The notes beneath the pieces were generated by a model. The model was not told the DNA's origin. It was given only the letters and a program-made list of their open reading frames with translations, and searched no databases. The translations under genes were made by a program, and so were the position numbers. A DNA stretch of 5,733 bases, taken from positions 1-5,733 of the forward strand of contig JBBIVP010000141.1 in assembly GCA_037439705.1 (NCBI GenBank). Direction: 5' to 3'. Source of the stretch: JBBIVP01 sp037439705 [NCBI: bacterium]. GTDB lineage: Bacteria > JBBIVP01. Of the stretch, positions 1-5,570 are shown one piece after another (the stretch's first letter is position 1; each line of letters opens with the position of its first letter).

Positions 1-352
1 TGGAGGTGCGCTTGCCATAAGCGTTGCTGACAGGATATACATGCTGAAATATGCGATCTACTCTGTAATCTCTCCTGAGGGATGTTCATCTATTCTGTGG
101 AGAACTTCCGAAAAAGCACCTGAGGCAGCAAAGGCCTTAAAACTTACTGCAGAAAACCTTCTTTCATTCGGCCTTATAGACGGAATAATTGAGGAACCTC
201 CAGGTGGAGCCCACAGGTATCCCGAAAAAACAATCTCCAATGTTAAAGAATTGCTCATCTCTGTATTAAATGAATTTGAAAACATTCCTCTGGAAGAACT
301 AATGAAGAAGAGGTATAACAAATACAGAAATATAGAAGCGAAAAAAGAATAA
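1..352 (+). CDS. accA: Acetyl-CoA carboxylase carboxyltransferase subunit alpha, C-terminal part (5' truncated by window)
   Basis: This is the last ~116 residues of the alpha subunit of the carboxyltransferase half of acetyl-CoA carboxylase, the cytoplasmic enzyme that makes malonyl-CoA for fatty acid synthesis. The reading frame is open from base 2, before the first ATG at 41, so the gene begins outside the window. Seen directly: [15 protein letters not shown], then [15 protein letters not shown], the [16 protein letters not shown] helix and a [15 protein letters not shown] block. These match the strongly conserved C-terminal region of AccA, including the glycine-rich stretch near the acyl-CoA site (family knowledge). 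The tail ends with the usual basic, charged helix ([15 protein letters not shown]). The stop is TAA at 350-352. The next gene starts 98 bp later behind its own promoter candidate, so accA is probably not obligatorily co-transcribed with the secretion genes. The identification is secure from sequence similarity recalled by eye. Confidence 0.95.
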   Translation, partial: GGALAISVADRIYMLKYAIYSVISPEGCSSILWRTSEKAPEAAKALKLTAENLLSFGLIDGIIEEPPGGAHRYPEKTISNVKELLISVLNEFENIPLEELMKKRYNKYRNIEAKKE

Positions 353-379
353 AAGGAAAAGAAGAAAATTAGTGCATGT

Positions 380-412
380 TTGCCAAAAATTATGAAAGTG
401 GTAAAATATAAT
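380..412 (+). promoter_or_regulatory. Candidate sigma-70 promoter with extended -10, upstream of gspL
   Basis: TTGCCA at 380-385 matches the -35 consensus at 5 of 6 positions. It is followed after 16 bp by TAAAAT (402-407, 5 of 6), which is preceded by TG at 399-400, giving the extended -10 form TGGTAAAAT. A perfect TATAAT overlaps at 407-412, but it would lie 21 bp from the -35. Transcription would start near 414-420, leaving a leader of about 30-37 nt before the gspL ATG at 451. The site lies in the only gap before the gspLMN unit. The surroundings are AT-rich, so chance matches are easier, and no transcript data are available. Confidence 0.5.
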
Positions 413-450
413 CATGTTTATGGAAAAATTAAATCAGCGATGGGCAGGAA

Positions 451-1800
451 ATGGCTGAATATAAGGGATTTTTTCAGCTATCGGAAACCGGCAATTCATA
501 TCTCCTTCTCTGTGAGCAAAAACTTAAAGTTCTAAAAGTAATTGATATAACAGTTTTTGGTGAGAATCCGGTTGAAAAATGCGCGGAGACCATAAACAAT
601 TTTTTGAGTTCAAGTGGGATTCCAAATGATGATTTTTCATTAAGCATAACCATACCCCCTGAAGGATTTTCATATAGATATTTTGTCCTTCCGCAACTCA
701 AAGGAAAAAAACTGGAGGATGTGGTAAGGTTTGAGTGGATGAGGCAGTTTCCATTTAATGAAGGGGATGCAGAGATAAAATTTGTGCCCGTGTTTAAAAA
801 AGAAAAAACATTCGTTTCAGGCTTTCTTGTTAAGAAAGAGTTCATTGAAAAAATTACAACGCCTTTTCTTCAGCGAAAAATCTACATTGAGTCAATAGTT
901 CCTGAATCCTACACCCTTTTTACCTTCTTTCCGTTTCCTCTGGTGATTGTCGGGTTAAACAGCAACAGAACTTCCAGCATCTCCATAATAGGAGAAAAGG
1001 AAACCACAATTTTAACATTTTGTGGAAGCGAAAAATCCCTGATAAGGTCATTCTTAAGGATTTATCGCTCAAAATGGGGAGAATTGCCGGATAGAGTTTT
1101 TGTTTATGGAGAAGACAACAATGTTTCTGAAATCCTGGAGGAATTTGGTTTGAAACTTCTTACCTATACCATGCCCGATTACATAGAGTTTAACCAGCCT
1201 CTCAACTTAGAGGAACAGAAGAAAATTCTTCCCGCTATAGGGCTTGCTGGAATTGTAATAAATGGTCTGGAACATCCCGAATTTTCTAAACCCGAATTTA
1301 AATCACCGCTGAAGATGAGGAACATAAACACCATCTATTTATCCACTTGCATTGCAGGTGTCGTTTTTCTTATAATTTTTACAATTTCCTCATTCCTTCA
1401 CTTTTACCATTACAAAAAGGAATATCAGAAAACCTCTTCTGAAATAACAGCGATTTTTAAAAAATCCTTTCCCGATGTTGAGAATGTGGTTGACCCCTTG
1501 ACCCAGATGAAAGAAAAGTTGACCCTTCTAAGAGCACGTGGAAAAACTGGAAAAGGAAAGCTTATTGAGTTCATAAAAGCTTTAAAAGAAGATGCTTCAT
1601 CTGCTGGAGATGTAAAAATCACAGAGATGCTTTTTGAGGGAGGAAAGATAATACTGAAGGGACAGACTTTCAGCATTTCCTCTATAGATTCGTTTGAGAA
1701 AAAACTCAGGGAGAGGAAATTCAGGGAGGTAAGACTCACGAAAACCCAGAAGAGTTTGAAGGAAGAAATGTATGAGTTTGAGATGAGCGTGGAGCAGTAG
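451..1800 (+). CDS. gspL: Type II secretion system inner-membrane protein GspL (PilM/PilN-like fusion)
   Basis: A 449-residue bitopic inner-membrane protein of the T2SS assembly platform. In the family, GspL's cytoplasmic actin-like domain recruits the ATPase GspE and its periplasmic ferredoxin-like domain pairs with GspM. Residues 1-285 form the cytoplasmic domain, with the family hallmark LPQLKGKKLEDVVRFEWMRQ running into FPF (80-102) and PAIGLA at 261-266. One membrane helix spans about 294-317. A short coiled linker follows, then FPDVENVVDPLTQMK (340-354), a stretch typical of GspL. The C-terminal alpha/beta domain covers about 365-449. The glycine-rich nucleotide-binding signature of true actin-like PilM is not visible at the N-terminus. 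ATG 451 is the only plausible start: an in-frame TAA lies at 430-432. Its Shine-Dalgarno is poor, with GGG at 442-444 and AGGA only one base away. The PilM-like and PilN-like halves in one chain argue for GspL rather than separate pilus genes. Confidence 0.82.
   Translation: MAEYKGFFQLSETGNSYLLLCEQKLKVLKVIDITVFGENPVEKCAETINNFLSSSGIPNDDFSLSITIPPEGFSYRYFVLPQLKGKKLEDVVRFEWMRQFPFNEGDAEIKFVPVFKKEKTFVSGFLVKKEFIEKITTPFLQRKIYIESIVPESYTLFTFFPFPLVIVGLNSNRTSSISIIGEKETTILTFCGSEKSLIRSFLRIYRSKWGELPDRVFVYGEDNNVSEILEEFGLKLLTYTMPDYIEFNQPLNLEEQKKILPAIGLAGIVINGLEHPEFSKPEFKSPLKMRNINTIYLSTCIAGVVFLIIFTISSFLHFYHYKKEYQKTSSEITAIFKKSFPDVENVVDPLTQMKEKLTLLRARGKTGKGKLIEFIKALKEDASSAGDVKITEMLFEGGKIILKGQTFSISSIDSFEKKLRERKFREVRLTKTQKSLKEEMYEFEMSVEQ
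1791..1794 (+). promoter_or_regulatory. Ribosome binding site for gspM, inside the gspL 3' end
   Basis: GGAG at 1791-1794 lies 6 nt before ATG 1801, within the last codons of gspL. It favours ATG 1801 over the second in-frame ATG at 1807, which would be 12 nt away. The arrangement suggests translation of the two genes is coupled. Confidence 0.5.
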
Positions 1801-2292
1801 ATGGAAATGGATAAAAAGAAATTGCTTCTCATTGGTGGTTCTGTGTTTTTCCTTGTGGTTCTCTTAACAAACATAATACTCCGGAGCAAAATCTCAATAT
1901 ACAAAAGTCTATACGCTCGCTCCATGGAGGATTTGAATACGATGAAAATTCTTGCAAAAGAAGCCGAAGAACTCGGAGGTTTTTACGAAGAAGGTTTTCT
2001 TCCTCCGGATGTTTCCCTTTTTTCTTACATTGAGGAAGTAGCAAGGAATTCTGATATAGTTCTGGAATCAATAACTCCACTTTCAACTGAAGAAAAGGGT
2101 TCGGTGAGAAGTATTTCGGTTTCCATAAGTGCCAAGGATATTTCTCCAGATTTGCTTGTGAGATTTCTTTATGGACTGGAATATGATTCACCATATATTT
2201 TGAAAATTGAAAGATGTCAGATTAAAACATCCTTCAGAGATAGAACGAAACTTGATTTGAAAACGGACATTTCTGGAATTCAAAAGAAATGA
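1801..2292 (+). CDS. gspM: Type II secretion system protein GspM-like (PilO-like)
   Basis: A 163-residue membrane protein that starts on the base after the gspL stop. Seen directly: a short basic N-terminus (MEMDKKK), one hydrophobic helix at about 8-26, a helical, probably coiled stretch at 30-60, then a compact alpha/beta region at 70-160. That region contains the segment SLFSYIEEVARNSDIVLESI, which is how PilO/GspM ferredoxin-like domains usually begin. In the family, GspM is a small inner-membrane protein whose periplasmic domain pairs with GspL to stabilise the platform. The length matches the usual 150-200 residues. The sequence is poorly conserved across the family, so the call rests on topology, size and position between gspL and gspN. 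A PilO-type pilus protein is the alternative. The 3' end overlaps gspN by ATGA. Confidence 0.72.
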   Translation: MEMDKKKLLLIGGSVFFLVVLLTNIILRSKISIYKSLYARSMEDLNTMKILAKEAEELGGFYEEGFLPPDVSLFSYIEEVARNSDIVLESITPLSTEEKGSVRSISVSISAKDISPDLLVRFLYGLEYDSPYILKIERCQIKTSFRDRTKLDLKTDISGIQKK

Positions 2293-3197
2293 AAAAGATA
2301 ACAGAAATTTTATTGCTCCTGAAGAATTTCTTTGTAGAGTTTCCGTTCAAAAAATACTGGGTGATCGGTATTTCCGTCTTTCTCTTTCTTTTTTCCACGC
2401 TCTTATCATTTTACAGAAATTTTCCGCCGGAACCAATTATAAGAGGCGCAAACGATGCCCTCTCACCTTTCGGAATAGAGATATCGTCGGAGGAAGTGAG
2501 GATTTACTTTCCTTTCAAACTCAAACTCATTTCTCCCGCAATATATTACAAAAATAAAAAATTCATTTCCCCGAAAGAGATAATAATAAGAATTTATCCA
2601 TTGAAATACCTTTTTGGAAAGAAAAGTGCAAGGGCGAAGATAAGTACAGAAGAGGGATTTGCAGAACTAAAATTTACCCTTTCAAAAAAATTTTTTGATT
2701 TCAAAACGAGAGGAAAAAACTTTAAGTACGAAGGTGAGGTTGAGATGCCCTTCTATCAATTTTCTTTCAGCCTCTTTCTCAACGGCGAGATTAAGGGAAG
2801 AATAAACACGGAAGATATATCCGCCTCTGACATTACAGGAAATCTGGAGATAAAGGATTTTGTCCTGAAAAAACTTTCCTTCGGGATAGCAGAAATAAAT
2901 GATATAAAAATAGGAGACATTGCTTCCAAACTTTCCATGAAGAACGGAACCCTTTCGTTAGCCGATGTTTCGTTTAAAAGTTCTGATCTGGAAGGGACTG
3001 TAAACCTTGAAGTGGTTCTGAGCAGAAAGTTGACCCTTTCAAGGCTGAGAGGAAATCTTTCTGTGAAACTCGGGTTTCGTCTGAGACAGATGCTCGAAGG
3101 CATGAACCTTCCTGTTCAAACCTTTCTCAAGGATGGCAACAGAATTGATTTGAAAATAGGAGGAACTGCTGGAAATCCATCTTTCTCCCTTATGTGA
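2289..3197 (+). CDS. gspN: Type II secretion system protein GspN-like
   Basis: A 302-residue protein with a basic N-terminus, one membrane helix at about 24-42, and a long beta-rich periplasmic part. The region ALSPFGIEISSEEVRIYFPF (57-76), followed by LISP and KEIIIRIYPLKYLFGKK, is the layered AsmA-like pattern seen in GspN of deltaproteobacterial and leptospiral T2SS loci. The tail (GGTAGNPSFSLM) closes with the typical 'G.t..NP.fsl' motif of that family. GspN is an accessory T2SS component whose exact role is unsettled. The ATG at 2289 overlaps the gspM stop (ATGA), there is no strong Shine-Dalgarno, and the start is probably reached by translational coupling. Its presence after L and M argues for a secretion locus rather than a type IV pilus PilMNOP cluster, where a lipoprotein PilP would be expected here. 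It could also be described only as an AsmA-like protein. Confidence 0.75.
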   Translation: MKKITEILLLLKNFFVEFPFKKYWVIGISVFLFLFSTLLSFYRNFPPEPIIRGANDALSPFGIEISSEEVRIYFPFKLKLISPAIYYKNKKFISPKEIIIRIYPLKYLFGKKSARAKISTEEGFAELKFTLSKKFFDFKTRGKNFKYEGEVEMPFYQFSFSLFLNGEIKGRINTEDISASDITGNLEIKDFVLKKLSFGIAEINDIKIGDIASKLSMKNGTLSLADVSFKSSDLEGTVNLEVVLSRKLTLSRLRGNLSVKLGFRLRQMLEGMNLPVQTFLKDGNRIDLKIGGTAGNPSFSLM

Positions 3198-3206
3198 TTA
3201 ATTATT

Positions 3207-3227
3207 GGTTTTGGGTCAGAGCCTTTT
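3207..3227 (+). terminator. Weak candidate intrinsic terminator after gspN
   Basis: GGTTTT (3207-3212) can pair in RNA with AGAGCC (3218-3223) across a 5-nt loop, using two G-U wobbles, and TTTT follows at 3224-3227. It starts 10 nt after the gspN stop, the right place for a terminator. The stem is only 6 bp and the T-run is short, so termination would be inefficient on its own. Confidence 0.3.
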
Positions 3228-3340
3228 CATTCAATTTTATTCCTTTTAACTCAAATCCCCAATCCCTTTCCCCCTGGTAACAATGTCTGTGATCTTTTAC
3301 AATTTCTGCCTCTCTTTACCCCCTTTTAATTTTTTTCTTT
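3221..3340 (+). terminator. C-rich, G-poor stretch: possible Rho-loading (rut-like) region
   Basis: By hand count these 120 bases hold 35 C and only 7 G, with C clusters at 3257-3260, 3264-3266, 3270-3274 and 3319-3323, ending in a T-run at 3330-3336. No convincing ORF crosses it. An unstructured C-over-G-biased RNA just after an operon's last stop codon is the known character of Rho utilisation sites. It could equally be an untranslated leader for the protease gene. The assignment is inference from base composition. Confidence 0.3.
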
Positions 3341-3353
3341 AGAGTAAGGGATG

Positions 3354-3377
3354 ATTTTCATTATTTTCATTATTTTT
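3354..3377 (+). repeat. Short 9-bp tandem repeat (ATTTTCATT x2, then a partial copy)
   Basis: ATTTTCATT occurs at 3354-3362 and again at 3363-3371, followed by ATTTTT at 3372-3377. A related TTTTCATT is at 3224-3231. The first eight bases, ATTTTCAT, are the exact reverse complement of the protease start region ATGAAAAT (3432-3439), so each copy could pair with the start codon in the mRNA. It may also be simple low-complexity DNA. Confidence 0.45.
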
Positions 3378-3399
3378 GAGGAACGCCGAGAGTTGGAAA

Positions 3400-3432
3400 A
3401 TGAGGGAGGTTTATATTGTTATTAAATTGTGA
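3400..3432 (+). CDS. Possible 10-codon leader ORF overlapping the protease start
   Basis: ATG at 3400 opens a ten-codon frame, MREVYIVIKL, that stops at TGA 3430-3432. The stop shares its final A with the protease ATG (3432-3434), giving TGATG. This geometry is typical of translational coupling: ribosomes finishing the short frame could restart on the protease. Its own ribosome binding site is weak, with GAGAG at 3388-3392 the best nearby. The peptide shows no run of regulatory codons of the attenuator kind. A frame this short can arise by chance, so expression is unproven. Confidence 0.25.
   Translation: MREVYIVIKL
3402..3409 (+). promoter_or_regulatory. Strong Shine-Dalgarno-like GAGGGAGG, unusually far from the protease start
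   Basis: GAGGGAGG is the best ribosome binding motif in the gap, yet it ends 22 nt before ATG 3432 and 19 nt before GTG 3429, much farther than the usual 5-9 nt. No better site lies closer. An in-frame TAA at 3423-3425 prevents the protease from starting further upstream. A TTG at 3416 is correctly spaced but in another frame. The motif may act at a distance or through folding, or support reinitiation from the short frame at 3400. Confidence 0.35.
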
Positions 3433-5570
3433 TGAAAATTTTTCTCTTTTTATTTTTCACCTTTGTGTCTGGAAACCTTGACCCCGCATTAAAATCCATG
3501 AGAATTCCTGCTTTATCTCCTCCGGCTGACCTGAGGTTTGACATTTTTGTCCTTACAGATGGAAGCAACCTTCAATTGGTCAGAGGAAAAAAAATTTCTC
3601 AAAAATTTCCAGTTTTTTATGCCCGTGCCACCCCGGACGAGATAGAAAGCCTTTCAAAAAATGAGCACATAAAGTTCATTCATTTAACGAGGTTTCTCTC
3701 TCCTCAACTGGATGTGAGTTCAAAGGTTTCAGGATTTACTGATCTTTTGAACAGGTATCCATCCCTTTTATCCGGAGAAGGAAGAGGAGTAATTGTAGGA
3801 GCGATTGATACTGGAATTGACCTTTATCACCAGGATTTTATTAACGAAGACGGAAGCACAAAGATAGCCTTTCTCTGGGACCAGACAATTGATAAGAATC
3901 CTCCTTCCGGCTTTGATTACGGAAACGAGTGTTCAGCGTATGAGATAAACAGAAAAATCTGTGAGGTTTCAGACCCTTCTTCTCACGGAACGCACATTTC
4001 AGGGATAATAATTAGCGAAAATGAAAAATACAGGGGTCTTGCAAAAGATTGCGTTTTTGTGTTTGTGAAGACGGATTACAATGAGGTGAGGGTTATAGAT
4101 GGAATAAAATATGTATTCGGGATAGCGGAGAAATTCAATCTTCCTGCGGTGGTAAATCTGAGCCTTGGCGGGCATGTTGGACCTCACGATGGAACATCCA
4201 TTCTTGAAGAAACAATTACCTCCATGACAGGCTCAGGAAGAGTTATAGTTTCCTCGGCAGGAAATGATGGTGGAAAGGAGATACATATAGGATATGATGT
4301 GCCAGTTACATCGGGAGTAATTCTTACAGTTCCGGCATTTTTGGGACTCAGAGGAAACGCAATCCTTGAGGTATGGTATGAAAAGGACGATGCGCTTGAA
4401 TTTCTTGTGGGGATAATTGATAAAAATTTCACAGAGGTAATAACATCCACCGGATGGATACCTCCTGGGAGGGAAATGAGAGTAAATCTTGAAAATTATG
4501 GAAGTGTCTTCATCGATACAACGGTTACATCCTATCCTTTATCTGGAAAAAGGTATGTGTATGTGGAAATTTCTAATTCAACAGGGCTGTTACCATTTGT
4601 AATCCTTCAGCGTCATTCTGCTGAAGACAGGGATGGAAGCGTGATTCACGGGTGGTTGAATTCTCTGATGGGAAAATTTGAAAATATTGATGATTTAAGG
4701 GAAGTGAAAATAAACGGAAAAGTAGAAAAAGTTCAGCTCAGGAAGGCTGACAATTTGCACACAGTTATGGTTCCATCTACCGCAAAGAATGTTCTTTCTG
4801 TTGGTTCCTATGTTTCAAGGGTTTCGTGGGAATACGATGATGGAAAGGTCTATGAAGAAAGTTTAACTGTTGGCATCAGATCCTCATTTTCAGGGGTTGG
4901 ACCTTCCCTCAATCCTTCAGCAGGAATAAAACCGCTCATAAATGCACCGGGTCAATGGGTTATTTCCTCCATGCCCAAAGGGACCGGAGCACCTTCCTAT
5001 ATGATTGCACCGGATGGTCTTCATTATGCCATTGATGGGACGAGCATTTCTGCACCCCATTTAACTGCAGGTGTTGCCCTCCTTCTTCAGAAAAATCCAT
5101 ATCTCAAACCCGAGGAGATTGAAAGAATTATTTGCGATTCTGCAAAAAGGGACGAGTTTACTGGAAATGAAATAAACGAAATGTGGGGATGTGGAAAGTT
5201 TGATATACTCACTGCCTATGAAATGGTGGAAGGGGTCGAAAGAGAAAAAAAATCGCCTGAATTTCTTTTCGCAAAAAGGGATGGAAGTGGAATAATTTTA
5301 GCAACAAGTGGGCTTTCAAGGATTGAGATTTCTTATGGTGGGAAAAAATGGACAGATATGAGTTATTCAGAAAAACATTATATAGAGGATAATGGAGAAA
5401 TATCGGGCAAGGTTTACCTTCTGCTTGAGTCTCCAGATGGAGGAAAAAAAGAGGTGATTGTGAGTATAGGTGTGGATGGATGCGGCTGTTCTGAAGGGGG
5501 TGCAGGAGGATTTCTGCCTTTTCTTTATGTTTATTTTCTGTTTTTTATTAAAAAAGTGAGGAGACAATGA
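3432..5570 (+). CDS. Secreted subtilisin-family (S8) serine protease with MYXO-CTERM-like sorting tail
   Basis: A 712-residue S8 peptidase, numbered from ATG 3432; a GTG at 3429 would add one residue. Residues 1-14 (MKIFLFLFFTFVSG) form a Sec signal peptide, probably cut before NLDP. Residues 36-95 look like an inhibitory propeptide. The catalytic domain covers about 117-600 with all active-site residues: Asp126 in GAIDTGID, His185 in SSHGTHISG, oxyanion Asn278 in SSAGNDGG and Ser538 in DGTSISAPH. About 260 residues separate Asn278 from Ser538, far more than in simple subtilisins. The extra, mostly beta-strand material at about 285-440 resembles in position the jelly-roll insertion of CspB-type S8 proteases (inference). 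A small beta-rich region at 605-680 precedes the sorting tail GCGCSEGGAGG (683-693), a hydrophobic helix at 694-706 and KKVRRQ. The protein is probably exported and surface-retained, plausibly through the T2SS encoded just upstream. Its substrate is unknown. Confidence 0.93.
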   Translation: MKIFLFLFFTFVSGNLDPALKSMRIPALSPPADLRFDIFVLTDGSNLQLVRGKKISQKFPVFYARATPDEIESLSKNEHIKFIHLTRFLSPQLDVSSKVSGFTDLLNRYPSLLSGEGRGVIVGAIDTGIDLYHQDFINEDGSTKIAFLWDQTIDKNPPSGFDYGNECSAYEINRKICEVSDPSSHGTHISGIIISENEKYRGLAKDCVFVFVKTDYNEVRVIDGIKYVFGIAEKFNLPAVVNLSLGGHVGPHDGTSILEETITSMTGSGRVIVSSAGNDGGKEIHIGYDVPVTSGVILTVPAFLGLRGNAILEVWYEKDDALEFLVGIIDKNFTEVITSTGWIPPGREMRVNLENYGSVFIDTTVTSYPLSGKRYVYVEISNSTGLLPFVILQRHSAEDRDGSVIHGWLNSLMGKFENIDDLREVKINGKVEKVQLRKADNLHTVMVPSTAKNVLSVGSYVSRVSWEYDDGKVYEESLTVGIRSSFSGVGPSLNPSAGIKPLINAPGQWVISSMPKGTGAPSYMIAPDGLHYAIDGTSISAPHLTAGVALLLQKNPYLKPEEIERIICDSAKRDEFTGNEINEMWGCGKFDILTAYEMVEGVEREKKSPEFLFAKRDGSGIILATSGLSRIEISYGGKKWTDMSYSEKHYIEDNGEISGKVYLLLESPDGGKKEVIVSIGVDGCGCSEGGAGGFLPFLYVYFLFFIKKVRRQ
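5478..5567 (+). other. C-terminal protein-sorting signal, MYXO-CTERM-like (within the S8 protease)
   Basis: The last 30 residues show a Gly-Cys-Gly-Cys motif (codons 5478-5489), a Gly-rich hinge, about 13 hydrophobic residues (FLPFLYVYFLFFI) and a basic end (KKVRRQ). This is the Cys / membrane helix / Arg-Lys layout of MYXO-CTERM tails, which are processed by CPBP-family intramembrane proteases called myxosortases. The GGAGG just before the helix also resembles GlyGly-CTERM (rhombosortase) signals. The paired cysteines favour MYXO-CTERM. A plain C-terminal membrane anchor is the null alternative. Confidence 0.72.

Noticed and set aside
440-535. Short + strand frame starting ATG 440 (MGRKWLNIRDFF...), overlapping the gspL start out of frame
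   Set aside because: It is 31 codons long, has no convincing ribosome site and mostly reads through gspL in another frame; most likely chance.
474-845. Minus-strand frame of 123 codons inside gspL
   Set aside because: It lies wholly inside the clear gspL coding region, with no family resemblance and no sign of its own promoter or ribosome site.
1425-1925. A 166-codon open frame on the minus strand, antisense to the end of gspL and start of gspM
   Set aside because: It spans two well-supported genes on the other strand, is low-complexity (Phe/Ser-rich, the usual product of reading Lys/Glu-rich genes backwards) and has no recognisable domain.
1829-2194. Minus-strand frame of 121 codons inside gspM
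   Set aside because: It is contained in gspM; the translation is His/Lys/Leu-rich without any recognisable motif.
451-3197. Reading the three genes as type IV pilus pilM/N/O/P
   Set aside because: The PilM-like and PilN-like parts are in one polypeptide with a FPDVENVVDPLTQMK linker typical of GspL, and the last gene is GspN-like (AsmA-like) rather than a PilP lipoprotein. A pilus role cannot be fully excluded.
3291-3345. Promoter-like hexamers upstream of the protease (TTTACA at 3296, TTTACC at 3315, TAGAGT at 3340)
   Set aside because: The spacings (19-23 bp) and -10 matches are poor in T-rich sequence, so no promoter is called for the protease gene.
3321-3350. CCCTT / AAGGG inverted repeat as a terminator
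   Set aside because: Only 5 bp of stem with a 20-nt loop and no T-run after it.
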